64,000 bases of DNA from an uncultured Bacilli bacterium (GCA_934101115.1 CAKOPW010000002.1:1-64000); one strand, 5' to 3'. Shown: positions 49,640 through 59,520, counted from the stretch's first letter. The notes: generated by a model not told the origin, from the sequence alone. Numbers and translations: made by a program.

Positions 49640-51778
49640 ATGAAAAACATTTTAAAAAAATATGGTTTAAGTTTTTTTGCAGTTGTTGTTCTTTTATTTG
49701 TACAAGCTTACTGTGATTTAGCTCTTCCTGATTATACCTCAAAAATTATAAATATTGGAATTCAACAAAAAGGTGTAGAATCAGAAATAATTGATAAGAT
49801 GACTGATAAAACTTATGCTAATATAAATGCGTTAACATCAGTTGACTTAAGTAAGTATTATGAGAAAGTTGCTAAGACTGATGCTAACATAAAAAAATAT
49901 TCTTATCTTAAAGATGGGGATGTTTATGTTCTAAAAGGGGAGTTGTCAGAGGATGATAGAAAATCTATTCTTGATTCTACGGTAATATATTCATTTTTAA
50001 TAAATAATGATGTTATTAAACAAATGGGAATAGATATTAATCCTACAACAATAGAGTATTATACTAAAAGTGATACTAATAATTTTGATGAATATTTAAC
50101 TAGTTTTAATAACTTGGATGAATCTATGAAAAAACAATATGCTATTTCATTTATTTCAAGTGAATATGAAAGGGTAGGAATCAGTTTAAAAGATTTACAA
50201 ATGAATTATTTGTTTAAATCTGGAACTAAAATGATTGCTCTTTCATTGTTTATTATGGTAGTTATTATTGCAACAACATATATATCTGGACGTCTTGCAG
50301 GTATGGTAGCTTATGACCTAAGAGAAAAAGTAGTAAGAAAAGTTATGAGTTTTTCTAAAAGTGAGTTTAATGAATTTGAAACAAGCAGTTTAATCACTAG
50401 ATCAACTAATGATATCACTCAAATTCAAAATATGTTGACAATGGTACTTAGAATGGTTCTTTATGCTCCAATAATAGGTATCGGTGCTTTAGTTAAAATC
50501 ATAAATATCAATATGGTTTGGGTATTAGGTTTAGCAATTGGAGCTATCTTAGTTTTAATAATTGTATTGATGTTATTTGCTTTACCTAAGTTTAAAATTG
50601 TTCAAAAGCTTATTGACCGATTAAACTTAATTGTAAGGGAAACTTTAAATGGATTACCTGTTATTCGTGCATTTGCTCGTGAAAAAGAGGAAATAAATAA
50701 ATTTGATAAGGCTAATACTGATCTAAAGAAATTGAATTTATTTACTCAAAGACTTATGTCTTTAATGTCTCCTTTAATGATGCTTATAATGAATGGAACT
50801 ATTATTCTTATTTACTTTGTAGGAGCAAAACATATTGATGCTGGTACAATGCAAGTTGGTACTTTAACGGCACTTATAAGTTATACGATGCAAGTAATTA
50901 TGTCTTTCTTGATGTTAAGCATGTTATCGATTATGGCTCCTCGTGCTATAATTTCAATTAATCGTATAAAAGAAGTGTTAAATAAAGAAAATAGTATTAA
51001 AGAAACTAAGAATTTACCATTTGATAATGATAAGATTGGAGAACTTGAATTTAAAAATGTTTCATTCAAATATCCAGATGGTGATGAATATGTGCTTGAA
51101 AATCTTAATTTTAAAGTTCCAAAAGGTTCAACTTTAGCGATCATTGGATCAACAGGAAGTGGTAAAAGTACAATTGTTAAACTAATTGATAGATTCTTTG
51201 ATGTAACTGAAGGAAGTATACTTGTCAATGGGGTTGATGTTAAAGATTTAAGCTTTGAAACATTAAGACATGAGATAGGTATGGTTCCTCAAAAAGGAAT
51301 GCTATTTAGTGGAACAATTGAAAGCAACTTAAAATTTGGAAATGATTCATTAAGTAAAGAAGAAATGGAGAAATCTTTGAGTGTTGCTTGTGCATATGAT
51401 TTTGTAATGGAAAAAAGTGAAGGGCTTCAATATCCAATTAATCAAGGAGGAACAAATGTTTCTGGTGGACAAAGGCAAAGATTATGTATAGCTCGTGCTG
51501 TTGCAATGAATCCAGATATATATGTCTTTGATGATTCTTTTTCAGCACTTGATTATAAAACTGATGCCAGTGTTAGAAAGAATTTAAATAAATATTGTGA
51601 ATCAGCAACTAAGATAATTGTTGCTCAAAGAGTTGCAACTGTAATGAATGCTGATCAAATTCTTGTGTTAGATGAGGGTAAAGTTGCTGGACTTGGAACA
51701 CATGAATATTTATATAAAAATTGTAAGGTTTATAAAGAAATTGCCTTATCTCAACTTAGTGAGGAGGAACTTTCATGA
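49640..51778 (+). CDS. Heterodimeric ABC exporter subunit with degenerate catalytic residues and large extracellular insertion
   Basis: A 712-residue multidrug-type exporter half. TM1 is at about 8-28; residues about 30-195 form an extra extracellular domain before TM2, then four more TM helices. NBD: Walker A GSTGSGKST, signature NVSGGQRQR, Walker B YVFDDSFSALD (Asp instead of the catalytic Glu) and IVAQRVATV (Gln instead of the H-loop His). This is the non-catalytic half as in BmrC/TM287-type heterodimers. It overlaps the partner gene by 4 bases. Confidence 0.88.
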   Translation: MKNILKKYGLSFFAVVVLLFVQAYCDLALPDYTSKIINIGIQQKGVESEIIDKMTDKTYANINALTSVDLSKYYEKVAKTDANIKKYSYLKDGDVYVLKGELSEDDRKSILDSTVIYSFLINNDVIKQMGIDINPTTIEYYTKSDTNNFDEYLTSFNNLDESMKKQYAISFISSEYERVGISLKDLQMNYLFKSGTKMIALSLFIMVVIIATTYISGRLAGMVAYDLREKVVRKVMSFSKSEFNEFETSSLITRSTNDITQIQNMLTMVLRMVLYAPIIGIGALVKIININMVWVLGLAIGAILVLIIVLMLFALPKFKIVQKLIDRLNLIVRETLNGLPVIRAFAREKEEINKFDKANTDLKKLNLFTQRLMSLMSPLMMLIMNGTIILIYFVGAKHIDAGTMQVGTLTALISYTMQVIMSFLMLSMLSIMAPRAIISINRIKEVLNKENSIKETKNLPFDNDKIGELEFKNVSFKYPDGDEYVLENLNFKVPKGSTLAIIGSTGSGKSTIVKLIDRFFDVTEGSILVNGVDVKDLSFETLRHEIGMVPQKGMLFSGTIESNLKFGNDSLSKEEMEKSLSVACAYDFVMEKSEGLQYPINQGGTNVSGGQRQRLCIARAVAMNPDIYVFDDSFSALDYKTDASVRKNLNKYCESATKIIVAQRVATVMNADQILVLDEGKVAGLGTHEYLYKNCKVYKEIALSQLSEEELS

Positions 51779-53574
51779 AAGAACGTAGACATGGACCAAA
51801 TCAAGATTTTGAACGTGCTAAAGATTTTAAAGGAACATTAAAAAAATTATTTAAGTCTTTAGGTGCTTACAAGATTCCAATAATTATTGTATTTGTTTTT
51901 GCAATTGCATCAACTGTTTTCTCAATAATTGGACCTAAGATTTTAGGAAATGCAACGAACGAAATATTTAATGGTATTGTATCTAAAATAAGTGGTGGAA
52001 GTGGTATTAACTTTTCGACACTTAATAAAATTTTATTGACATGTTTAACACTTTATATAATAAGTGCAATATGTAATTATATTCAATCATTTATAATGTC
52101 AACAATTACTCAAAAGTATACTTATAAACTTAGAGGCGAACTTGATAAAAAAATTCATAAATTACCATTTAAATATTTTGATAATAAAACTAATGGTGAA
52201 GTATTGAGTATTATTACTAATGATGTAGATACATTACAAGTAAGCTTTAATCAAGCTATAACACAGGCTATAACATCTATTACTACAATTGTTGGTATAC
52301 TTGTTATGATGTTAAGTATTAATGTATCAATGACTTTTCTAGTTTTACTTCTTGTTCCATTAAGTTTAGTCTTTATGGCTGGAACAATAAAGAAGTCTCA
52401 AAAATACTTTAAAGCTAATCAAGAGTATTTAGGTCATGTTAATGGAAATATCGAAGAAATGTTTTCTGGTCATGATGTAGTAATAGCTTTTAATGCTGAA
52501 GAAAAATATATGAATATATTTAAGAACAACAATAAAAATCTTTATGAAGCTGGATGGAAGAGTCAATTCTTATCTGGACTTATGCATCCAATTATGCAAT
52601 TTATCGGTAATTTAGGTTATGTTGGAGTTGCTATCATGGGTGGATATTTATGTATTAAGGGTAAAATAAATGTTGGTAATATTCAATCATTTATTTCATA
52701 TACTAAAAACTTTACTCAACCTATAACTAGTCTTGCTCAAGTATTAAACCAAATTCAATCAATGATTGCATCATCCGAAAGAATATTTGAATTCTTAGAG
52801 GGTGAAGAAGAAACATTTGGAACTAAGAAACTTGATCATGAAGTTATTGGTAATGTTGAATTTAAAGATGTAACTTTTGGTTATAATGAAGATAAAATGA
52901 TAATCAAAAACTTTAATTTAGCTGTAAAACCTGGAGAGAAGGTTGCTATAGTTGGTCCAACAGGAGCTGGTAAAACAACTTTAGTAAAACTATTAATGAA
53001 CTTTTATAAGCTAAATAAAGGGGATATTATAGTAGATGGCATGAATATCAAAGATTATGATGTATATAGTATGCGTAAAAACTTTGGTATGGTTTTACAA
53101 GATACATGGCTTTATAGTGGAACTATTATGGAAAACTTAAAGTATGGAAAACTGGATGCCACTGATGAAGAGGTATACGAAGCATGTAAGGTTGCTAATG
53201 TGGATCATTTCATAAGAACTTTACCTGATGGCTACAACATGCAAATAGATGAAGAAAACGCGAATATTAGTCAAGGTCAAAAACAACTTCTTACAATTGC
53301 TCGTGCTATACTTGCTAATTCTAAGATATTAATTTTGGATGAAGCTACGTCTTCCGTTGATACAAGAACTGAAGAACTTATTCAAGATGCAATGGATAAA
53401 TTAATGGAAGGTAGAACAAGCTTTGTTATTGCTCATAGATTGTCAACTATCAAAAATGCTGATGTTATTCTAGTTATAAATGATGGTGAAGTAGTTGAGA
53501 TGGGTAACCATAACGAGTTGTTAAAGAAAAATGGCTATTACGCAAAATTATATAATAGTCAATTTGAAGTATAG
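51775..53574 (+). CDS. Heterodimeric ABC exporter subunit, catalytic half
   Basis: A 599-residue TM-NBD protein. It has a six-TM domain, Walker A GPTGAGKTT, signature NISQGQKQLL, Walker B ILILDEATSSVD with catalytic Glu, and VIAHRLST with the H-loop His. It carries the residues its partner lacks, and its own signature is slightly altered (SQGQ). Together they most likely export drugs, lipids or peptides. Confidence 0.9.
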   Translation: MKERRHGPNQDFERAKDFKGTLKKLFKSLGAYKIPIIIVFVFAIASTVFSIIGPKILGNATNEIFNGIVSKISGGSGINFSTLNKILLTCLTLYIISAICNYIQSFIMSTITQKYTYKLRGELDKKIHKLPFKYFDNKTNGEVLSIITNDVDTLQVSFNQAITQAITSITTIVGILVMMLSINVSMTFLVLLLVPLSLVFMAGTIKKSQKYFKANQEYLGHVNGNIEEMFSGHDVVIAFNAEEKYMNIFKNNNKNLYEAGWKSQFLSGLMHPIMQFIGNLGYVGVAIMGGYLCIKGKINVGNIQSFISYTKNFTQPITSLAQVLNQIQSMIASSERIFEFLEGEEETFGTKKLDHEVIGNVEFKDVTFGYNEDKMIIKNFNLAVKPGEKVAIVGPTGAGKTTLVKLLMNFYKLNKGDIIVDGMNIKDYDVYSMRKNFGMVLQDTWLYSGTIMENLKYGKLDATDEEVYEACKVANVDHFIRTLPDGYNMQIDEENANISQGQKQLLTIARAILANSKILILDEATSSVDTRTEELIQDAMDKLMEGRTSFVIAHRLSTIKNADVILVINDGEVVEMGNHNELLKKNGYYAKLYNSQFEV

Positions 53575-53591
53575 AAATATACTTCTTTTTT
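53566..53591 (+). terminator. Terminator of the ABC exporter operon
   Basis: GAAGTATA, GAAA tetraloop, TATACTTC (53566-53585), then TTTTTT. Confidence 0.88.
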
Positions 53592-53593
53592 CA

Positions 53594-53616
53594 TGAAAAA
53601 AGACACATAAGTGTCT
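53594..53616 (-). terminator. Terminator of the ZIP transporter gene (minus strand)
   Basis: AGACAC (53601-53606), ATAA, GTGTCT (53611-53616); read on the minus strand it is followed by TTTTTT. Confidence 0.8.
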
Positions 53617-54397
53617 AAATAATTTCCATGATCATCATGAGTATAAACCCGATAAGAGTGACAATGCCAATTGCATTTCTATTTTCATCATTCATACATT
53701 CTGGAACTAGTTCTTCAATGATAACAAATAACATTGCACCAGCTGCAAATGAAAGAAGTATTGGTAAAATGACTTTTATTTTTAAAACTAGTATTACTCC
53801 AATGATTGCTGATATTGGTTCAACTATTCCAGAAAGAGAACCAATCAAAAAAGCTTTTTTTCTAGATAATCCTTCTTTTCTTAAAGGAATAGATATTGCA
53901 GCTCCTTCTGGTATATTTTGTAGTCCAATACCAATAGCTAAGGATATAGCTGCTATTAATGTGGCTCCTTCAATATTATAAATTATTGATCCAAAAGCAA
54001 CTCCAATAGCTAAACCTTCAGGAATATTATGGAGTACAATTGATGTAACTAGAAGTAGTATTCTTCTAAAGTTGTTTTCTTCATTTCCTGTAAATTTTGA
54101 AGATATTTTATCTCCAATAATAAGTAGAATAGAACCTGATATAAGTCCAAGTGAAACAACTACTATAGTATTCATTTTTAAATTATTTGCTTGTTCAATT
54201 GATGGCAATAAAAGTGAAAATATTGCAGCTGCTAACATAATTCCAGCTGATGCACCAAGTAAATAATTCATTACTTTATTGTTAACTTTTTTAAATAAAA
54301 AAACAAATGATGCTCCAAAAGTAGTTAGTAAAAAAGTTAATGTGGATGCAATAATTGCTTGTGTAAGTGGTGAAAAACTTTCAAAAAAATTAATCAT
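53615..54397 (-). CDS. ZIP-family metal transporter (GufA/ZupT-like)
   Basis: A 260-residue protein with about eight TM helices. The ZIP signature helices are HNIPEGLAIGVAFGS and GIGLQNIPEGAAISIPL, with the His/Asn/Glu metal ligands. It imports Zn, Fe or Mn. ATG 54397 follows GAGGAGAT on the minus strand; the longer reading would begin inside the ribosome site. It sits in opposite orientation to the exporter genes. Confidence 0.88.
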   Translation of the reverse strand: MINFFESFSPLTQAIIASTLTFLLTTFGASFVFLFKKVNNKVMNYLLGASAGIMLAAAIFSLLLPSIEQANNLKMNTIVVVSLGLISGSILLIIGDKISSKFTGNEENNFRRILLLVTSIVLHNIPEGLAIGVAFGSIIYNIEGATLIAAISLAIGIGLQNIPEGAAISIPLRKEGLSRKKAFLIGSLSGIVEPISAIIGVILVLKIKVILPILLSFAAGAMLFVIIEELVPECMNDENRNAIGIVTLIGFILMMIMEII

Positions 54398-54481
54398 ATC
54401 ATATCTCCTCAAGATATTGTATGTAGTTTTGCTAATTGTGTGTTATTATATCTTTAGTGCCCAATATATAAAGGAGTTTAT

Positions 54482-55516
54482 ATGTTAAAGAAAATATTAC
54501 TTGTAATTATTTTATTTACAAGTATGAATGTTTATGCTTCAAGTGGAGCATTGAGTAATGACTCAATAAAAACGTGTCCAGATGGTATTACCTATGGAGC
54601 ACATAAAGGGGAAGGTACTTTTCATTATCATAAAGCAACATACAATGGTAAACAATATTACCCTGATGGAAATGCAATAGCAAATGATCCTTGTCCAAAG
54701 AGTAATAATGCTGTAAAAAAGACAACTAAAAAGAAAACTACTACTTTTACACAAAAAAAGCAAACTACAACTAAAAAGAGTAATATAACAACAACGAAGA
54801 AACAAACAACAACTCTGCCTAAAACGACTGTAACGTCTACTAAAGTCCCAGAGATTAATGTTACAAAGGAGATAACAACTACTTCTATAAGAAGCAGCGA
54901 TACAACAATAAATAAAATAACTATCAATGGTGAAGATTATTTAAATATTGAAGAAAATAATAATTATATTATTTATAAAAATAAAGTTGATATTGGTGTT
55001 ATTTTAAACGATTCAAAATCAAAAGTGGATATTATTGGTGAAAAAGATAATTTTAACGTTGATGAAAATCGAGAATTTGTTATAAAAGTAATTGCTGAGG
55101 ATGGAAGTGAAAAAATTTATACTCTTAATATACAGAGAAAAATAAAAGAATCGGATTCCGTTATTAAAAAATTTGTTGTTGATGGTAACACTGCAAATAT
55201 AAATGGTAGTCTAATGGAAGTTAATGTCTTTTCTTATCCTAAAGTAAAAGATATTGTTTATCAGCTAGATGATTCAGATGCATTTTTAACTTTATATCAT
55301 GACGATAAAGTATTAGATTTAGATGAGAATCTTCAATATGATGTAGCATATAAAGTGTTATTAACTGATGCATATAGCAATACTAAAGAATATACTTTAA
55401 AAGTTAAAAAGTATACAACAGTTGATATTATTGGTATGGGAATAGTTGCATTTTTTATTTTTAGAATTCCAATTGGTGTGATTATATTTTTAATTTATTT
55501 AATAAAAAAGAAGTGA
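54482..55516 (+). CDS. Secreted YHYH-domain protein with Thr-rich linker, cadherin-like domains and C-terminal anchor
   Basis: A 344-residue surface protein. It has a signal peptide (residues 1-18, VYA-SS), a short YHYH-like domain (CPDGITYGAHKGEGTFHYHKA), a long Lys/Thr-rich linker (about 78-135), cadherin-like beta domains and a TM helix at about 318-338. The tail-anchored plan and linker match the CHAP protein at 40534. Role unknown, probably envelope-associated. Confidence 0.72.
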   Translation: MLKKILLVIILFTSMNVYASSGALSNDSIKTCPDGITYGAHKGEGTFHYHKATYNGKQYYPDGNAIANDPCPKSNNAVKKTTKKKTTTFTQKKQTTTKKSNITTTKKQTTTLPKTTVTSTKVPEINVTKEITTTSIRSSDTTINKITINGEDYLNIEENNNYIIYKNKVDIGVILNDSKSKVDIIGEKDNFNVDENREFVIKVIAEDGSEKIYTLNIQRKIKESDSVIKKFVVDGNTANINGSLMEVNVFSYPKVKDIVYQLDDSDAFLTLYHDDKVLDLDENLQYDVAYKVLLTDAYSNTKEYTLKVKKYTTVDIIGMGIVAFFIFRIPIGVIIFLIYLIKKK

Positions 55517-55536
55517 AGGTATTATTTCTTCACTTC
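55510..55536. terminator. Shared bidirectional terminator between convergent genes
   Basis: GAAGTGAAG (55510-55518) and CTTCACTTC (55528-55536); it overlaps the stop codons of both the YHYH gene and the RNase J gene. Confidence 0.78.
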
Positions 55537-57192
55537 CATGATAACTGGTAGAATCATAGGTCTTCTTCCAGTTTTTTCATTTATAAACATATTTAATTCA
55601 AGTATTACTTGATTTTTAATATCCGTTATGTTGTAGCGTCCATTTAAAGCTTTGTTAACTATTTCTGTAACTTTGTATTCTATTTCTCTTATTAATGATG
55701 CATTTTCATTTACAAGAACAAATCCTCTTGTTGTGATATTCGGTTTAATCATTAAAGTATGTTTAGAATAATCAATGTTTAATATAGCTATTAAAACACC
55801 ATCTTTACTCATAAGTTTTCTATCTTTTATAACAACTGAACCAATGTCTCCGATACGAGAACCATCGACATAAACATCTCCGGCTTGAACTCTTTTTCCT
55901 CTTCGACATCCATTCTTATCCATTAAAACAACATCACCATTTTTACAAATGAAAACATTCTTTTCTGGAATATCACAGGAAACAGCTAAATCTTTATGAG
56001 CTTTTAACATATGATATTCTCCATGAATTGGCATTAAATATTCAGGTTTAATAAGTCTTAACATCCATTTTAATTCCTCAGCTTTAGCATGTCCAGAGGT
56101 ATGAATATCTGATACGTCAGAATTTGTGTAAACTTTAACACCTTTTAAGTACAATTTATTAATAATTCTATTAATACTTTGTGAATTTCCTGGTATTGGA
56201 TTAGATGAGAACACGATTATATCATCTGGCATTAATTGAACTTGTTTATGAGTACCATTTGCTATTCTTGATAAAGCAGCAAGTGGTTCACCTTGAGAAC
56301 CTGTACACAAAATACATATTTCATTTTTCTTTAAATCTTTAGCTTGATTAGCATCAATAAAAATTGTTGGATCTTTGATAAGACCATTTTTTAATGCAAT
56401 TTCTTTAGCAGATTCCATACTTCTACCAAACGTTATAATCTTACGATTGTTTTCGCGACAAGTTTCAACTATGTGTTTAATTCTATAGATATTTGATGCA
56501 AAAGTTGCAAGAATAATTCTGTTTGTACTTGATTTAGCAAAAATATCACCTAAAGCTTCATCAACTATTGCTTCACTTGCAGAAAAACCTGGAGATAAAG
56601 CATTTGTACTTTCTGATAAAAGTAATTTTACTCCGTTACTTCCTAATGCAGCCATTTTATGAATATCAGCCATTGGACCAATTGGAGTTAAATCAAATTT
56701 AAAGTCTCCTGTATGAATAATATCACCATTTGGTGTATGAATAACGATTGCAAATGAATCTGGTATTGAGTGTGTTGTTGTAATAAATTCTACACTTAAT
56801 TTTTTAAATTTGATGACGGTATCTTTATTATAAACTATTATATTTTCGTATTTCATATTTTTGTCATCTAATTTTTTCTTGATTAAGTCACTTGCAATTT
56901 GAGATGCATAAATAACTGGAATATTTACATTTTGAAGTAAGAATGTAATTCCTCCTATATGATCTTCATGTCCGTGTGTAATAACTAAAGCTTTTATTTT
57001 CTTTTCATTTTGTTTTAAGTATGTTACATCTTGGATAACATAATCTATTCCAAGTAAATCATCTTCTGGAAACATAACTCCAGCATCGATAATAACTATT
57101 TCATTTTCATGTTCAATAACATACATGTTTTTTCCAACTTCGCCTAAGCCACCTAAAGCAAAAACAGACGTAGTGGACTCTGTTTCTTTCAT
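55522..57192 (-). CDS. Ribonuclease J
   Basis: A 556-residue beta-CASP metallo-beta-lactamase nuclease. The zinc motif is THGHEDHIGG. Other landmarks are HTGDFKFDLTPIG, ESTNALSPGFSASE, CTGSQGEPLAAL, SSNPIPGN and MPIHGEYHML, and a C-terminal dimerisation domain follows. It processes and degrades RNA from the 5' end. AGGAGGAAA precedes the ATG. Either the J1 or J2 paralogue; the sequence alone does not decide. Confidence 0.94.
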   Translation of the reverse strand: MKETESTTSVFALGGLGEVGKNMYVIEHENEIVIIDAGVMFPEDDLLGIDYVIQDVTYLKQNEKKIKALVITHGHEDHIGGITFLLQNVNIPVIYASQIASDLIKKKLDDKNMKYENIIVYNKDTVIKFKKLSVEFITTTHSIPDSFAIVIHTPNGDIIHTGDFKFDLTPIGPMADIHKMAALGSNGVKLLLSESTNALSPGFSASEAIVDEALGDIFAKSSTNRIILATFASNIYRIKHIVETCRENNRKIITFGRSMESAKEIALKNGLIKDPTIFIDANQAKDLKKNEICILCTGSQGEPLAALSRIANGTHKQVQLMPDDIIVFSSNPIPGNSQSINRIINKLYLKGVKVYTNSDVSDIHTSGHAKAEELKWMLRLIKPEYLMPIHGEYHMLKAHKDLAVSCDIPEKNVFICKNGDVVLMDKNGCRRGKRVQAGDVYVDGSRIGDIGSVVIKDRKLMSKDGVLIAILNIDYSKHTLMIKPNITTRGFVLVNENASLIREIEYKVTEIVNKALNGRYNITDIKNQVILELNMFINEKTGRRPMILPVIMEVKK

Positions 57193-57240
57193 AAATTTCC
57201 TCCTAAATTAAGTTTATAATAAAGATTCCAGGTACTTATG

Positions 57241-57269
57241 ATTATACTATAATTTTGTTTAATTGTCCA
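57241..57269 (-). promoter_or_regulatory. Promoter of the RNase J gene
   Basis: On the minus strand: TGGACA (57269-57264), 17 bases, TATAAT (57246-57241). Confidence 0.7.
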
Positions 57270-57346
57270 TTTCATATTAAAAAAAGGTGTAAAAAAGAAG
57301 AAAAATGGATTTTAATCGTGAAATATATAAGTAGAAGGGAGGATAT

Positions 57347-58516
57347 ATGAAGAAAAAAATATTGATACTTATAATTATACTTTTGATTATAAGCCCATCT
57401 TTTGTATATGCTAAGTTTGTTTATGGAGAATATCAAGAATTTATCATGAATACTGACGAGTATATGGAAGAAACTGATACTTTAAAAAGAGAGGAGGTTA
57501 AATTTTATAATACTTATGAAATAAAGAAAGTTGATTTGGGTTATAAAGAAGAATGCATTAACTGTGATACATCCAATTATATTTCAGAAATTTTAGAATC
57601 AGGTGATGAAATAAAGGGTGGAATTAAATATCAACCCATATTGGCTTTAAGTACTAAGTTTAGCTTTTTTATGCTTTATGATTTTGATTATAAAATCAAA
57701 ATAAACGAACTTAATATTTATGATAATGATAATAAAGTCGATTATTATTTTGAAAATTCTTATCAAGAAAAATATAAATATTTAAATGATGGTGATATTG
57801 ATACATATGTAGAATTAGAAAATGATGATAAACTTGGTATTTATTTAAAAGGGACTTTTTTAGCCGAAAATTTAGTAATTGAAATCGTAGGTGATGAGTT
57901 AAGCTCAAAAATATTTATTTTATTTAATGGTGGAAAAATGCCAGTTCTTAAAGTTTTAGCTAACAATATTTATTTTGTTGATGAGTTTAATTCTAATGAG
58001 TTAAAAAATAAGTATGGATCTATAGATTATGATTTTACTGATGGCGCAGGGAAGACGTTTGAATCTTTAAATCCATATTATAAGAAAGAAATAATAAAAT
58101 ATCATTGCTATGGAGAAGAAAAAGTTATTTTGAATAACTATGTAGCCGTTGGAAGTAATCTAATTTATGATGATTATATAACTAAATACAACTATTATAT
58201 TAGAACAAGAGAAGAAATAAATGATGATATTCAAGAAATAAAAAGCGAAGAAAATTTGAATAGTGAACAAAGTGAAAATAAAACAGTAGCAACAAATCAA
58301 GTTAAAACTAAAAATAAATCCAATAAAGTTACTAGTTTAATAAATAATAATGTAGAAAAAAATATTAGTGAGGAAAATGATATCCTACAAGCGGAGCCTT
58401 TATTTAATGAGGTGGTATCAAATGATCGTGAAAATAAAGTTAAATTTGTGATAATTGTTATTCTTCTTATTATTACTTTACAAATAATTATCTTTACTTT
58501 ACATAGAAAAAAGTAG
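57347..58516 (+). CDS. Membrane-anchored extracellular protein upstream of spoIIAA-like gene
   Basis: A 389-residue protein with a signal peptide (residues 1-22), an extracellular beta-rich part with a discoidin-like LNDGDIDTYVELENDD stretch, a polar low-complexity region (about 290-345) and a C-terminal TM helix (about 365-385). Family not recognised. The position next to sporulation genes is suggestive only. GGGAGGAT precedes the ATG. Confidence 0.65.
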   Translation: MKKKILILIIILLIISPSFVYAKFVYGEYQEFIMNTDEYMEETDTLKREEVKFYNTYEIKKVDLGYKEECINCDTSNYISEILESGDEIKGGIKYQPILALSTKFSFFMLYDFDYKIKINELNIYDNDNKVDYYFENSYQEKYKYLNDGDIDTYVELENDDKLGIYLKGTFLAENLVIEIVGDELSSKIFILFNGGKMPVLKVLANNIYFVDEFNSNELKNKYGSIDYDFTDGAGKTFESLNPYYKKEIIKYHCYGEEKVILNNYVAVGSNLIYDDYITKYNYYIRTREEINDDIQEIKSEENLNSEQSENKTVATNQVKTKNKSNKVTSLINNNVEKNISEENDILQAEPLFNEVVSNDRENKVKFVIIVILLIITLQIIIFTLHRKK

Positions 58517-58588
58517 GATAAAATACCATTTTGTCGAATCCCTTTTATATGTTTTTTATTTAAGTTATAACGAATGTGGGTGATAAAA

Positions 58589-58906
58589 ATGTTGAAGATT
58601 AATTTGGAGTATAGGAAGGGAATATTGTTTGTAAGACTTAAAGGTAACTTAAACAAAAATACTGCACCAAAATTTATGGAATATACATTACCTATTATTG
58701 AAGATTATGGAATAAAATACATGGTTTACAATTTAGAAGGACTTTCATCTATTGATTCAGTTGGTGAAAATGCTCTTCTAAGTGGAGGAAAAAGTGTAAA
58801 AGAAAATGATGGTCGTGTATTACTAATAAATAATAAAATAAATACTTGTTTGAGATTTGATACAATAACTGATGAATTAGTTGCTTTAGATCTTTTGAAA
58901 ATTTAG
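58589..58906 (+). CDS. STAS-domain anti-sigma factor antagonist (SpoIIAA-like)
   Basis: A 105-residue STAS protein: ILFVRLKGNLNKNTAPKFMEY, then YMVYNLEGLSSIDSVGENALL. The Ser following Asp56 corresponds to the phosphorylated Ser of SpoIIAA/RsbV (DS-S/T-G), although the next residue is Val. In Bacillus, SpoIIAA frees sigma-F from SpoIIAB. Here no spoIIAB follows: the stop codon overlaps directly the GTG start of the sigma gene. ATG 58589 follows GTGGGTGAT. Confidence 0.8.
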   Translation: MLKINLEYRKGILFVRLKGNLNKNTAPKFMEYTLPIIEDYGIKYMVYNLEGLSSIDSVGENALLSGGKSVKENDGRVLLINNKINTCLRFDTITDELVALDLLKI

Positions 58907-59520
58907 TGGAAAAAATAGTTTCTGAAGAAGAATTTTTAATACGTAAGATAGCAAAAAAATTCTATAATGTAGAAAAGGAAGATCTTTACCAAGCTGGCTA
59001 CTTGGGACTTATCAAAGCACAGAAAAACTATAAAGAGGAGTTTGGACCTTTTTTAAATTATGCTTATAAATACATTTTTGGGGAGATGTATGAACTTTCA
59101 GTTAAAAGTCGTAACATTAAACTCAATAAGTATTATCTTAATCTATATAAACTTGTGATTAAAGCAAGGTCATATTTAGCACAGGTTTTGAATAAGGAAC
59201 CAACATTCAAAGAAATAAGTGATTATATTGAATTTCCTGTAGAAGAAATTGAATATGTTTCAATGCTTTGTGAAGATATGTTTAGTTTAGATGATGAATA
59301 TGAAAATATTCAAATTGGTGTTAATTCCATAAATGAAGATGAGTTGATTTTGATGGAGTCAATTGAATCTTTAGATCCTTTATCATCTTTAGTACTTAAG
59401 TATAGATATAAAGAAGATATGACTCAAAGTGAAGTTGCTAAAGTCTTGGGAATATCTCAGGTAAAAGTTTCTAGATTAGAAAGTAAAGGAAAACAAGAAT
59501 TGCTTGAATATATTTCTTAA
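58906..59520 (+). CDS. Sporulation-type RNA polymerase sigma factor (SigF/SigG family)
   Basis: A 204-residue sigma factor starting with GTG that overlaps the preceding stop. Region 2: YNVEKEDLYQAGYLGLIKAQKNYKEEFGPFLNYAYKYIFGEMYE. Region 3: NLYKLVIKARSYLAQVLNKEPTFKEISDYI. Region 4: LSSLVLKYRYKEDMTQSEVAKVLGISQVKVSRLESKGKQEL. This is the forespore sigma pattern; the position before spoVA genes supports sigF/sigG. The N-terminus is shorter than Bacillus sigma-F. Confidence 0.82.
   Translation: MEKIVSEEEFLIRKIAKKFYNVEKEDLYQAGYLGLIKAQKNYKEEFGPFLNYAYKYIFGEMYELSVKSRNIKLNKYYLNLYKLVIKARSYLAQVLNKEPTFKEISDYIEFPVEEIEYVSMLCEDMFSLDDEYENIQIGVNSINEDELILMESIESLDPLSSLVLKYRYKEDMTQSEVAKVLGISQVKVSRLESKGKQELLEYIS

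Noticed and set aside
53628..54488. Plus-strand reading frames opposite the ZIP transporter
   Set aside because: The minus-strand protein has a full ZIP signature and its own terminator and ribosome site; the plus frames are mirror images.
58589..58906. Loss of the SpoIIAA phosphorylation site
   Set aside because: The Ser after Asp56 aligns with the phosphorylated Ser in DS-S/T-G; only the following Ser/Thr is replaced by Val, so the site appears kept.
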